Below are positions 44,536 through 52,941 of a stretch of DNA of 64,000 nucleotides, piece by piece. The stretch spans positions 115,043 through 179,042 of the forward strand of contig JBCBSQ010000004.1 of NCBI GenBank assembly GCA_039819085.1, read 5' to 3'. The notes under the pieces were generated by a model. The model ran no database searches, had not been told where the DNA came from, and saw nothing but the letters and a program-made list of their open reading frames with translations. The stretch comes from MED-G105 sp039819085 (GTDB taxonomy: Bacteria; Pseudomonadota; Alphaproteobacteria; Caulobacterales; Parvularculaceae). The number at the start of each line of letters is the position of its first letter. The stretch's first letter is position 1. Both the position numbers and the translations under genes were made by a program.

Positions 44536-45837
44536 CTACTCAGCGGCCGCCACTGCGACATGCGGACGATCAGAACGATAGGCGTTGATTCGTTCTTCAA
44601 TCTCGCCTCGGAAGTGGCGAATGAGGCCTTGAATAGGCCATGCGGCCGCGTCGCCGAGAGCGCAGATTGTGTGCCCTTCCACTTGCCCGGCAACGTCCAA
44701 GAGCTTGTCGATCTCAGCGGTTTCAGCGTCGCCATCGGCCATGCGCGTCAGCACCCGCCACATCCAGCCGGTGCCTTCGCGGCAAGGCGTGCACTGGCCG
44801 CAGCTTTCGTGCTTGTAGAAATAGGAGATCCGCGCGATTGCGCGGACGACGTCAGTCGACTTGTCCATGACGATGACCGCCGCTGTGCCGAGCCCGGACT
44901 GAACCTCTTTCAGCGCGTCAAAGTCCATCAGCACGTCATCGCAGATCTCGCGCGGAATAAGCGGGACGGAGGAGCCGCCGGGGATAACGGCCTTCAGATT
45001 GTCCCAGCCGCCGCGCACCCCGCCGCAATGCTCATCAATCAGTACACGGAGCGGGATCGACATTTCCTCCTCGACATTGCAGGGCCGCTCCACATGCCCG
45101 GAAATGCAGAAGACTTTGGTGCCGGAATTGCGCTCCCGCCCGAGCGCGTCGAACCACTCCGCGCCGCGACGGATGATGGTCGGAACGACGGCGATCGATT
45201 CCACATTGTTGACGGTGGTCGGGCAGCCGTAAAGGCCGGCGCCCGCGGGAAACGGCGGTTTCAACCGCGGCTGGCCCTTCTTGCCCTCAAGGCTTTCAAG
45301 CAGCGCCGTTTCCTCGCCGCAGATGTAAGCGCCCGCGCCATGGTGCACATAGACGTCGAAGTCCCAGCCTGATCCGCATGCGTTCTTTCCCACGAGGCCG
45401 GCGGCGTAGGCCTCGTCGATCGCTTTTTGCAGCGCGATGCGCTCATCGACATATTCGCCGCGAATATAGATGTAACAGGCGTGCGCCTTCATCGCGAAAG
45501 ACGCCACAAGGCATCCTTCGATGAAGAGATGCGGATCATGGCGCATCATGTCCCGGTCCTTGCAGGTGCCGGGTTCGGATTCATCCGCGTTCACCACAAG
45601 GTAGTGCGGGCGGTCTTTCACTTCCTTCGGCATGAACGACCATTTGAGGCCCGTCGGGAAGCCCGCCCCGCCGCGCCCGCGCAAACCGCTCGCCTTCACC
45701 TGATCGATGATCCAGTCAGGCCCCATGCGAATGATGTCGGCGGTCCCGTTCCAGGCGCCGCGCATCCGCGCCGCCTCAAGCCCCGGATCATGAAGCCCAT
45801 AAAGGTTTGTAAAAATGCGGTCTCTGTCCTGAAGCAT
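44536..45837 (-). CDS. nuoF: NADH-quinone oxidoreductase subunit F
   Basis: The 433-residue subunit holds FMN and cluster N3 and takes electrons from NADH. Motifs are 'SGLRGRGGAGFPTGLKWSFMP' near 55 (NADH), 'NADESEPGTCKDRDMM' near 85 (FMN), 'GAGAYICGEETALLESLEGK' near 165, and 'ESCGQCTPCREGTGWM' near 345 with the N3 cysteines plus a later Cys. ATG at 45837 (AGGA upstream) is used; an upstream TTG is in frame. nuoE is 3.0 kb upstream, not adjacent as usual. Confidence 0.96.
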   Translation of the reverse strand: MLQDRDRIFTNLYGLHDPGLEAARMRGAWNGTADIIRMGPDWIIDQVKASGLRGRGGAGFPTGLKWSFMPKEVKDRPHYLVVNADESEPGTCKDRDMMRHDPHLFIEGCLVASFAMKAHACYIYIRGEYVDERIALQKAIDEAYAAGLVGKNACGSGWDFDVYVHHGAGAYICGEETALLESLEGKKGQPRLKPPFPAGAGLYGCPTTVNNVESIAVVPTIIRRGAEWFDALGRERNSGTKVFCISGHVERPCNVEEEMSIPLRVLIDEHCGGVRGGWDNLKAVIPGGSSVPLIPREICDDVLMDFDALKEVQSGLGTAAVIVMDKSTDVVRAIARISYFYKHESCGQCTPCREGTGWMWRVLTRMADGDAETAEIDKLLDVAGQVEGHTICALGDAAAWPIQGLIRHFRGEIEERINAYRSDRPHVAVAAAE

Positions 45838-46005
45838 CGCCAATCGTCCTCGTTCGTTCCCGCCCTCCTAGCGTGTCCCGCGCCGTTCGTCAGCCCCGCC
45901 AAACCGCGCGCGGAACGGCGATTTTGTTGGCCGCCGGGCCCGCGCATTTACACATCGTTAGGCACGTTGAAGCGAGTGTCGCGTCGCGTAAAACGGGAGA
46001 TGGCC

Positions 46006-46668
46006 ATGTCTATACAACGACTTTTCGCTGGGGTCGCCTTGTCTATTTTCGCCTCTGCAGGCGCGCTAGCGCAGACGCCCCAGACGCCCTCATCCGAGGG
46101 TCAGACGACACGCTGGTCCTATAAGCCGGGCGGCGCCCGCGGCTCAGTGTACAACAGCTATCGAAACGCGTTTTTCGCGCGTGGCGGATACGCCTTTGCC
46201 GACGCTTTTCTGGGAGTCGACGTCCCGACTGAGTACTCCGCGATTGGGTTCGCCATCGGGGCTCGCCAACGCTTGGGCCGGTCCGGCCGGACAATCTGGT
46301 CCATTGAGGAAGAACTCTATGCGACGCGCAATAGCGAAGACGGCGAGATCCTCGGCGCCCCGTTCAGCGTCACCGAGTGGATCTTCGCGCCAAATGCGGC
46401 GCTGCGCTGGCAATGGTTCGCATCCGATGTGATCGCGCCCTACGCGTCGCTTGGGGTGGGGCCAGGCATTGTCTTCACATCGACGGAATTGGCCGGGACC
46501 GATGCTTGAGACACAACTGTCGCACTCGCTTACACCGGCCGCGCCGGCGTCGAGGTGTCGCTCTCGAAATCGATCGGCCTCGAGGCCGGATACCGTTACC
46601 TTGGCCTGACCAGAGGCGACACGGTCGGAGTCCACTCAGCGGATCTTGGGCTTAGCTACAAGTTTTAG
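46006..46668 (+). pseudogene. Outer-membrane beta-barrel (porin-family) protein interrupted by an in-frame TGA
   Basis: From the ATG at 46006 (GGAG upstream) the frame encodes a signal peptide ('FAGVALSIFASAGALAQ') and beta-barrel strands ('GGYAFADAFLGVDVPTEYSAIGFA', 'LRWQWFASDVIAPYASLGVG'). It is interrupted by TGA at 46507-46509. The same frame continues with 'TGRAGVEVSLSKSIGLEAGYRY' and ends 'SADLGLSYKF' plus TAG (46666-46668), the classic last strand with terminal Phe. So one base change (or a sequencing error) separates it from an intact 220-codon OmpW/OmpA-barrel-type gene. It is divergent from nuoF. Confidence 0.8.
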
Positions 46669-46695
46669 CTCTCGCGCAACGCCCCTGGTCAACTC

Positions 46696-47694
46696 CTATC
46701 GCTCCACCAGCTCCACTCGCCGGTTTTTGGCGCGGCCGCCGTCGGTGGCGTTGGCGAACACAGGAACGAGCGGACCGACGCCATGCGACTGAAGGCGATC
46801 AAGGGCAATTCCATAATCGGCGATCAGCGCAGCGCGGACGGCCGCCGCGCGATCGGCGGACAGTTTCGCGTTGTAGGCGTAAGCGCCCGTTGAGTCGGTG
46901 TGGCCAACGACGTAAAAATCCTTGTCCGTCCCTTTCAGGTACCTGGCGATTTCATCGAGCGCGGGCTTTGACGCCGGCGTCAGGCTCGCCTTGTCGTGGT
47001 CAAAGAAGAGCCCTTCAAGGACGGTGCGGCCGAGTTCTTCAATGTCCTCGCCCATCGCTTCGGCGTTCGCAGTGACAAGCCCGGTTTCGGCGGCTTTGGT
47101 CTCAATCACGTCAACGAGGATCGCCACTTCGTCCGCGCTATGCTGTTCAAGGGAGACAAGCGCGTAGATCGTATCGTCGGCGCGTTCTTTCTTTCCGATC
47201 AAGACGCCGGCGCCGCCTTCCGTCGACGTTCCGCTTGCGAGCTTGGAGACCGGCGCGCCTGATACGTCCTCCCACGGATTTTCCCGGTAGTAGACGCCGA
47301 GCCATTGCCGACCGCCGACGTCGGAGCGCTTCGATGGATCGAGGCCGCTTGCGATCAGCTCAAAGCCGCCTTCCGCCAAAGCATCGCGATAGTTGGCGTA
47401 AACTTCCGCATGGGTCCGTTCGCCAACGAGCGCATAAAAGACGCGGGTGACGCGCCCTTCGATCTCGGTCGTCTCCTCGATCTGCCGGTAGCCGGTGACA
47501 GGTCCTGTCGGGACTTTGTACTGCGCGAAATTCTCCGTCGCGCACCATTCGATAATAGCGTCCGGGTAGCGAGATACGGCGGGATGATCCGCGCAGCCCT
47601 CCGCATCCTGCGCAAACGCCGCGCCCGGCGCCGCAATGGCGAGCGCTGCGCCAGCCGCCAACGATCTCAAGCCATTTATGGTCCTTGTTGACAT
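46696..47694 (-). CDS. OmpA-family outer-membrane-associated protein with N-terminal DUF4892-like domain
   Basis: The 332-residue protein has a signal peptide ('LAIAAPGAAFAQ'), a middle region resembling DUF4892 ('HPAVSRYPDAIIEW', 'DALAEGGFELIASG') and a C-terminal OmpA domain. The OmpA domain reads 'EGLFFDHDKASLTPASKPALDEIARYL', 'FYVVGHTDSTGAYAYNAKLSADRAAAV' and 'NRRVELVER', which binds peptidoglycan. GGGAGAAGG precedes the ATG at 47694. It lies between nuoE and nuoF, just after the thioesterase. Confidence 0.87.
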   Translation of the reverse strand: MSTRTINGLRSLAAGAALAIAAPGAAFAQDAEGCADHPAVSRYPDAIIEWCATENFAQYKVPTGPVTGYRQIEETTEIEGRVTRVFYALVGERTHAEVYANYRDALAEGGFELIASGLDPSKRSDVGGRQWLGVYYRENPWEDVSGAPVSKLASGTSTEGGAGVLIGKKERADDTIYALVSLEQHSADEVAILVDVIETKAAETGLVTANAEAMGEDIEELGRTVLEGLFFDHDKASLTPASKPALDEIARYLKGTDKDFYVVGHTDSTGAYAYNAKLSADRAAAVRAALIADYGIALDRLQSHGVGPLVPVFANATDGGRAKNRRVELVER

Positions 47695-47731
47695 GACCTT
47701 CTCCCCTCGGCGCATTTGTCAGATGAGCCAT

Positions 47732-48184
47732 CTAGCTTCTGGTCGACCCGGCGCCAGCCTTCGGGATCGGAAACAGGCGCTGCGTCTGCACCGCCGCCGC
47801 CACCGCTTCGCCTTGCGCGTCATAGAGCGTCGCCTCGGTGAAGGCGGTCGAATTCGTCATGTGCTTCAGACGCGCTTCGCCGACATAGGCGCCAGCCGGC
47901 GCAGGGCGAAGGAATTGCGTGTGAAGATCGACGGACGCCGGCGCTTTTTCGCCATTCGTCAGCGCCACGATCATGAAGCCCATGGCGTCATCAAGCATCG
48001 CCGTCAGAAAACCGCCCTGCGTCATCCCGCGTGGGTTCAGCATCGCCTCAGTCGCTTCGAAGCCTGCGCGTATCGTCTTTGCGTCGCGGTCAAGCGACAG
48101 AAACTTGAATCCCAACAGTTGGGCGCACGGCGGCGCAGGAAAAGCGTCAAGCGCCGTACCGGTTGGGCCCGAGGACTCGCTCAT
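47732..48184 (-). CDS. PaaI-family (hotdog) thioesterase
   Basis: The 150-residue protein has the hotdog motif 'NPRGMTQGGFLTAMLDDAMGF' (HGGxxxxxxD-like, with Gln in place of His) near residue 50, 'ASVDLHTQFLRPAPAG' near 83 and 'EATLYDAQGEAVAAAVQTQRLF' at the end. Members hydrolyse acyl- or aryl-CoA thioesters. It lies upstream of the OmpA-type gene on the same strand with a 37-bp gap. Confidence 0.82.
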   Translation of the reverse strand: MSESSGPTGTALDAFPAPPCAQLLGFKFLSLDRDAKTIRAGFEATEAMLNPRGMTQGGFLTAMLDDAMGFMIVALTNGEKAPASVDLHTQFLRPAPAGAYVGEARLKHMTNSTAFTEATLYDAQGEAVAAAVQTQRLFPIPKAGAGSTRS

Positions 48185-48300
48185 CTGACCGCCTCCGCGT
48201 CGCCGAATGCGTTCCGGATAACGATATCACTCGCCTGAGGGAAACAAGACCGAAAACAGCAGTTATTCGAAGACGATTGGAACGCCGAACGGACCGACCG

Positions 48301-48576
48301 TCACTGAAGCCGGCGATTGCGCTCTCGCCGGCTCAAGATGAACAGCGAAACGCCCCCGAAGAGGGTCAACGCGCCCCCGGCCAACAAGGCCCAAGTCGCT
48401 TCGAGCAGCAATCCCGCCGCAACGAGGAAGGCGCCGACGATCAACGACTCGATCCCCGTTAACCGCGCCATATCTGATGCGCCTTCATCGGAGCCGTTGC
48501 TCTCCGGATCAAGCTCTGGATTGAAATGCGGGTTCTGCTGGAGTCGCTCGTCGGCCGCGCCCTCATCCGCGCTCAT
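48301..48576 (-). CDS. Small membrane protein downstream of nuoE, unknown
   Basis: The 91-residue protein has an acidic N-terminus and two hydrophobic helices near residues 45-60 and 62-82, ending in a basic 'RRERNRRL' tail. Its ATG overlaps the stop of the gene upstream (ATGA), so both are co-translated. No family recognised. Confidence 0.6.
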   Translation of the reverse strand: MSADEGAADERLQQNPHFNPELDPESNGSDEGASDMARLTGIESLIVGAFLVAAGLLLEATWALLAGGALTLFGGVSLFILSRRERNRRLQ

Positions 48577-48857
48577 CTGCGCCCGCCCCGGCCGTATCTG
48601 TCCGCCCACCGCACAGCGAGCGGCAGGCCGACGCCGCCAGCGGCGAACGCCGCGAGGACGAGATGCAGCACGTCGTGTGTATTCAAGTAAATTGCCAGAC
48701 CTGCCCCGATCACCGCAGCGTGGATCGCGATGAGCGCGAAGAGCGCCCTGCGCGCGGCTTCCCCATCCGTACGCGGATTGATCGAAGAGGCGCCGCCCGT
48801 CTTGTCGCCTGCGGAGACGTCCGCTCTGGCCGCGCCGTCTCCGTCTTGCGCCGCCAT
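48573..48857 (-). CDS. Small membrane protein directly after nuoE, unknown
   Basis: The 94-residue protein has a polar, acidic first 35 residues and two hydrophobic helices ('ALFALIAIHAAVIGAGLAIYL' and 'VLHLVLAAFAAGGVGLPLAV'). It starts 7 bp after the nuoE stop and overlaps the next small gene by four bases. Small extra genes at this place are known in alphaproteobacterial nuo operons. No family recognised. Confidence 0.6.
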   Translation of the reverse strand: MAAQDGDGAARADVSAGDKTGGASSINPRTDGEAARRALFALIAIHAAVIGAGLAIYLNTHDVLHLVLAAFAAGGVGLPLAVRWADRYGRGGRR

Positions 48858-48864
48858 CAACGCC

Positions 48865-49542
48865 CTACTCCGCCGGCGCCGGATCGGAATTCGGCAGCTT
48901 GCCGATCGGTTTTGCGCGGGAGCCGTCGAACAATGTCGGATCAAGGAGCGTCGTATTCTCGCCTTCCGGGTCCGATGTATGCCGCTGCGGGTTCGCGGTG
49001 CCGATCTTGACAGGCTCGCCCGCGCGCATCTTCGCCAGCATGTCCTCAAAAATCTCCGGGGTCAGATCTTCGTAATAGTGATCCGCCTCCTTCGTGGAGA
49101 CCTGGATCATCGGCGCGTTTGCGCACGCGCCAAGGCATTCGACTTCGAGCCACGACAACTTTCCGTCGTCGGACACCTGGTTCTCCGGCCCGATCACCCG
49201 CTTGCACACTTCGCGCAGCTCATAAGCGCCGCGGATCATGCACGGGGTCGTGCCGCACAGTTGAACGAAGTGTTCGCCCACAGGCTCTAGATTGAACATG
49301 GTGTAGAAGCTCGCGACCTCGTAGACGCGGATGTAGGGCATTTCGAGTTGCCCGGCGATCGCCTCCATCATGGGAATGGAAATCCAGCCTTCCTGCTTCT
49401 GGCCCCGCCACAGAAAGGGGATGACGCAGGACGCCTGGCGCCCCTCCGGGTACTTCTTAATCTGCTCGGCGCACCAGGCCTCGTTTTCGCTCGTCCAGGC
49501 GAAGCTCTCGGGCTGGTCCTTGGCGGGTCGTCTGACGGCCAT
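48865..49542 (-). CDS. nuoE: NADH-quinone oxidoreductase subunit E
   Basis: The 225-residue subunit has the thioredoxin-like [2Fe-2S] domain with cluster N1a cysteines: 'VQLCGTTPCMIRGAYEL' near 94 and 'EVECLGACANAPM' near 135. About 50 residues past the domain form an unstructured tail ('NTTLLDPTLFDGSRAK'), as in other alphaproteobacterial NuoE. nuoF lies 3.0 kb downstream. Confidence 0.95.
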   Translation of the reverse strand: MAVRRPAKDQPESFAWTSENEAWCAEQIKKYPEGRQASCVIPFLWRGQKQEGWISIPMMEAIAGQLEMPYIRVYEVASFYTMFNLEPVGEHFVQLCGTTPCMIRGAYELREVCKRVIGPENQVSDDGKLSWLEVECLGACANAPMIQVSTKEADHYYEDLTPEIFEDMLAKMRAGEPVKIGTANPQRHTSDPEGENTTLLDPTLFDGSRAKPIGKLPNSDPAPAE

Positions 49543-49632
49543 GTCTACTCTTCGATCTTAGCTGCTTGGCGCGGCGCGACCGCCGCGATGATGAGTAGCC
49601 CTAAACGTGAACGCGGTGATTTTCCAGTCGCG

Positions 49633-50067
49633 TCAGCCTCGCTCGCCGTTCAGTTTCGAAAGGTCCTTCTGCGCCGTTTCGATGGTCCGGCGCAGCTGCG
49701 CCCGGCGGAACGCCTTCACCTGTGGCCCGAGCAGCGGCAACCGCCCGACGAGGCCGCGTCGGAGGGAGAACATCGTCACAAAGACGCCGACGCCGCCGAA
49801 CGCCGCCACCTGCGGCGGGACGTCGCCATCGATGAGCGTCACCCGCAAGGGCAGGATCACGAACGCAATGACGAGCCCCACGACGCATCCATAGATCGCG
49901 GCGCCGACGAGCACTTGCGCTGTCCCCCCATCGCGATGGCGCGCCTTCAGGGTCGCCGCGGCGAAGGCGACGAAAACCGCAATGATAAAACCGACGACCG
50001 CCGCTTCGAACCAGCCGACATGGAAAAAACCGTTCATGGTGATCGTTTTGACGAATTCCCGGCCCAT
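49633..50067 (-). CDS. Membrane protein between nuoD and nuoE, unknown
   Basis: The 144-residue protein has three hydrophobic helices (about 18-40, 50-75, 85-100) and a charged, helical C-terminus ('FRRAQLRRTIETAQKDLSKL'). Start at 50067 or Met11 (50037); neither has a good ribosome site. No family recognised. It is on the nuo strand 90 bp before nuoE. Confidence 0.6.
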   Translation of the reverse strand: MGREFVKTITMNGFFHVGWFEAAVVGFIIAVFVAFAAATLKARHRDGGTAQVLVGAAIYGCVVGLVIAFVILPLRVTLIDGDVPPQVAAFGGVGVFVTMFSLRRGLVGRLPLLGPQVKAFRRAQLRRTIETAQKDLSKLNGERG

Positions 50068-50516
50068 GAAAAGAGGTTGTCGAACGCCCGCAGCCCACTG
50101 CCATCGGGCGCTCAGGCCGGTCTAGACGCATTTTCATCGAACACGCCTGCCGGCGCCCCATACTGCGCCGCGTTCGGAAGAGGTCGCCGACCGCCTATCG
50201 CGGCAGCGGCGGACTATTCCGGACCAATAAGCCAGGCGCGCCTCGAGTGTCGCCGTCGTGAAAGCAGGTATTGTTTTGCAGAGCCTCGCGGCGCGTGACG
50301 ACGCGGATGCAAGCCTCGCGACAAAAATCCCGGAGCCGGGCGGACGTACCGAGCTGAAGGAGCGATGGCGGGTCTTGTCTTGCAGGACTTAGCAGCGACC
50401 GACGGCGCGGATGTAAGCCCGGCGAAAAAAGAGTGGCTCTTTGACAATTGAATCCCTTTGGCGGGGGTCTTTTTGGCGACAGCGCCCGGCCCGGCCTTCG
50501 CGCGGGGCGGCTCTGA
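50068..50516. other. Intergenic stretch with an imperfect repeat, no convincing gene
   Basis: About 450 bp. Two imperfect copies of a ~30-bp unit (GACGACGCGGATGCAAGCC at 50297 and GACGGCGCGGATGTAAGCC at 50401, each followed by an A-rich tract) lie about 100 bp apart. Then come CTCTTTGACAATTGAA and a weak GC hairpin with a T run at about 50453-50475. A small RNA is conceivable. Minus-strand frames across it have no family. Confidence 0.4.
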
Positions 50517-50777
50517 TCAGGCGATATCAACGCCGTTCATGGCGGCGGCGTCGCAGAAACAGCCGAAACAGAGCGGCGCAATGATCTCCGGCCCCTGGGC
50601 AAGGAAGTCCTCTTCAGAGAGGTCATTGCAGGCCGAGCAGACGGCCTCAAAGACGCCGTCATGATTGCCCCACCAGAAGCCGCGCGGCTCGCCGTCCTTC
50701 AGCGTCTCGATGATATGGACGCAGACGAACGTCTCGTCCTGTTCCCCATGAGTCGCGCAGGTGAGTTTGCCAGCCAT
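50517..50777 (-). CDS. Small Cys/His-rich protein, probably zinc-binding, unknown
   Basis: The 86-residue protein has 'CATHGEQDETFVCVHII' near the start, 'CSACNDL' in the middle and 'CFGCFCD' near the end, spaced like metal ligands of a zinc ribbon. 'GEPRGFWWGNHDG' lies between. AAGG precedes the ATG. No function is assigned. Confidence 0.65.
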   Translation of the reverse strand: MAGKLTCATHGEQDETFVCVHIIETLKDGEPRGFWWGNHDGVFEAVCSACNDLSEEDFLAQGPEIIAPLCFGCFCDAAAMNGVDIA

Positions 50778-50818
50778 GGGCGAGCCTTAGGACGCGCCGG
50801 AGCGCCGGGCAAGCGGCG

Positions 50819-51397
50819 CTAACTCGCGTCCTCCTGGTCGGCTCCCGCGCATGCACCTTGCAGAACCTCAAGCTCAGCAATCAGCTCCTCAACTCCCGCA
50901 ATCATCTGAGCGGCTTCTTCTTCGGTGAGAGTCGCAGCGGAATCGTTTATCCGATAGTCGAAATCACGCCGCGCAGCGTACGGAATATCTTCGTAGGCGG
51001 AGAAATCGACATCCATCTCTTCGATAGTCGAAGGAACGAGATACTCTCCATCAATGATCGACCGGATACGGTAAAAACCCTCCTGAAAACCCTTGGAAGA
51101 AAGGTAACGAGCACGGGCGCGGATTGCGTTTTCATCCGCCGCCTGTTCCGCTTTGGACGCATCCAGTAGTTCGGACGCGACGTGCAATTCCAAATCGCTC
51201 TGATAGCTTTCGAGGCCGCGCTTAAAGTACGCGATCGCACCCCGGATTTGATTGCATTCGTACTCAGATAGTGGCTCCTGCGTTACTTCATAGTGGATGG
51301 CCACCGCCCCATCTCCGGATCGTTTCCAATCCAGATATGCCTGCGCCCAAAGCGCCGCAGCGCCGAGCAAAATCGCCAGAAATATCAGAAACCGCAT
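50819..51397 (-). CDS. Exported or membrane-anchored protein, unknown
   Basis: From the ATG at 51397 (GGAGGGGGCG upstream) the protein has 192 residues with one N-terminal hydrophobic helix ('FLIFLAILLGAAALWAQAY'). The rest is acidic, mostly helical and soluble, with several Tyr. The signal may be uncleaved. No family recognised. It lies between nuoD and nuoE on the nuo strand. Confidence 0.65.
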   Translation of the reverse strand: MRFLIFLAILLGAAALWAQAYLDWKRSGDGAVAIHYEVTQEPLSEYECNQIRGAIAYFKRGLESYQSDLELHVASELLDASKAEQAADENAIRARARYLSSKGFQEGFYRIRSIIDGEYLVPSTIEEMDVDFSAYEDIPYAARRDFDYRINDSAATLTEEEAAQMIAGVEELIAELEVLQGACAGADQEDAS

Positions 51398-51489
51398 CGC
51401 CCCCTCCATGCACCGGCCGGTCAGGGCCCGGTTGCGGAGGAAGGAGAGCACTCGGGAACCGGGATGGCAAGCAAGCAAGCCATTGCCCT

Positions 51490-51527
51490 CATCCTCAGGA
51501 GCGCCACCAGGCGCGTCCCGAAGGATG
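51490..51527. repeat. Intergenic palindrome (CATCCT...AGGATG type)
   Basis: CATCCTCAGGAGCGCC is followed by ACC and AGGCGCGTCCCGAAGGATG. The arms pair at the ends (CATCCT/AGGATG) and middle (GCGCC/GGCGC). This is the same kind of element as in the nuoJ-nuoK gap. Confidence 0.7.
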
Positions 51528-51543
51528 GCGACTAAGCTGGGGT

Positions 51544-51651
51544 CGTCATCCCGGACGCGGCGCGTTCAGCGCCGCCGATCCGGGATCCGCCGTCAAGCTG
51601 AAGCTGTTTGTATGGAGATCCCGGCGCTCGCGTCGCTCGGCCGGGATGACG
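51544..51651. repeat. Intergenic palindrome bounded by an 11-bp perfect inverted repeat
   Basis: CGTCATCCCGG (51544-51554) and CCGGGATGACG (51641-51651) are perfect inverses. Inner arms GATCCGGGATC and GATCCCGG add nested pairing. Elements of this form are known as dispersed palindromes of alphaproteobacterial intergenic regions. Confidence 0.75.
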
Positions 51652-51702
51652 GAACATCGCCGCCCGAAAGGAGGCGCTCCTCGGGGTGAGGAGAAAACGC
51701 GA

Positions 51703-52935
51703 CTACCGATCGATCTCGCCAAAGACGATGTCGAGGGAGCCGAGGATGGCCGAGATGTCAGCGAGCATGTGGCCTCTGTTCATCCAGTCCATCGCCTGCA
51801 GGTGGGCGTAGCCCGGCGCGCGGATCTTGCAGCGATAGGGCTTGTTCGTCCCGTCACTGACGAGATAGACGCCGAACTCGCCCTTCGGCGCCTCAACGGC
51901 GGCGTAGACCTCGCCCTCAGGCACGTGAAAGCCCTCCGTATAGAGCTTGAAATGGTGAATAAGGGCCTCCATGGAGCCCTTCATCTCGGCCCGACGCGGT
52001 GGCGAAATCTTGCCGTCGGTCGTCATGACGGGCCCCGCCCCTTCGGCGCGGAGCTTGGCGATCGCCTGCTTCATGATGAGAACGGACTGGCGCATCTCCT
52101 CCATGCGCATGAGATAGCGATCCCAGCAGTCGGAGTTCTTGCCGACGGGGATCTCGAACTCATACTCCGGGTACGTCTCATAGGGCTGCGAGCGCCTGAG
52201 GTCCCAGGCGACGCCCGCGCCGCGCAGCATGACGCCGGAAAAGCCCCACTGGAACGCCTCTTCCTGGCTCACAACGCCGATATCGACATTGCGCTGTTTG
52301 AAAATCCGGTTCTCGGTGATGAGCGTGTCAATGTCGTCGAGCGTCTTCGGGAACGCGTCGCACCACTTGTCGATATCCTCAAGGAGCTGATCCGGCAGGT
52401 CCTGGTGCACGCCGCCGACCCGGAAATAGGCCGCATGCATCCGGCTGCCCGACGCGCGCTCGTAAAAAACCATCAGCTTTTCGCGGTCTTCAAAGCCCCA
52501 GAGCGGCGGGGTCAGCGCGCCGACGTCCATCGCCTGCGTCGTCACGTTCAATAGATGCGACAGGATGCGGCCGATCTCGCAGAAAAGAACCCGAATATGC
52601 TGCGCCCGGCGCGGGACCTCAACGCCCAGAAGACGCTCCGCCGCCAGACAGAAGGCGTGCTCCTGGTTCATCGGCGCGACGTAGTCGAGCCGGTCGAAAT
52701 ACGGGATCGCCTGGAGGTAGGTCTTGTGTTCGATGAGCTTTTCGGTGCCGCGGTGCAGGAGCCCGATGTGCGGGTCGATCCGCTCCACGACTTCACCGTC
52801 AAGCTCCACGACAAGACGCAAGACGCCATGGGCCGCCGGGTGCTGCGGCCCGAAATTGATCGTGAATTTGCCTTCGGTCGCCGCGTCCGATGCGGAATCG
52901 GTGACTTCGCTAACGTTTGCGTTGCCGTCAGCCAT
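51703..52935 (-). CDS. nuoD: NADH-quinone oxidoreductase subunit D
   Basis: The 410-residue 49-kDa-type subunit lines the quinone site. Seen: 'NFGPQHPAAHGVLRLVVELDGE' (beta1-beta2 loop with the key His) near residue 29, 'IGLLHRGTEKLIEHKTY' near 60, 'DRLDYVAPMNQEHAF', and 'YRCKIRAPGYAHLQAMDWM' near 365. C and D are separate genes, not fused. GFA gene precedes it by 6 bp. Confidence 0.97.
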   Translation of the reverse strand: MADGNANVSEVTDSASDAATEGKFTINFGPQHPAAHGVLRLVVELDGEVVERIDPHIGLLHRGTEKLIEHKTYLQAIPYFDRLDYVAPMNQEHAFCLAAERLLGVEVPRRAQHIRVLFCEIGRILSHLLNVTTQAMDVGALTPPLWGFEDREKLMVFYERASGSRMHAAYFRVGGVHQDLPDQLLEDIDKWCDAFPKTLDDIDTLITENRIFKQRNVDIGVVSQEEAFQWGFSGVMLRGAGVAWDLRRSQPYETYPEYEFEIPVGKNSDCWDRYLMRMEEMRQSVLIMKQAIAKLRAEGAGPVMTTDGKISPPRRAEMKGSMEALIHHFKLYTEGFHVPEGEVYAAVEAPKGEFGVYLVSDGTNKPYRCKIRAPGYAHLQAMDWMNRGHMLADISAILGSLDIVFGEIDR

Positions 52936-52941
52936 ATGGAT

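Larger units (their letters stand above)
51398..51702. other. Intergenic stretch holding two palindromic repeat elements
   Basis: About 305 bp directly downstream of nuoD, filled by the elements at 51490-51527 and 51544-51651. No gene is seen. Confidence 0.6.

Noticed and set aside
43837..45372. 511-codon plus-strand open frame spanning HU and nuoF
   Set aside because: Antisense to two well-supported genes and crosses the gap between them; no motif of its own.
50195..50530. 111-residue minus-strand frame
   Set aside because: It runs through the imperfect repeats and has Arg/Pro-rich low-complexity composition; more like non-coding DNA.
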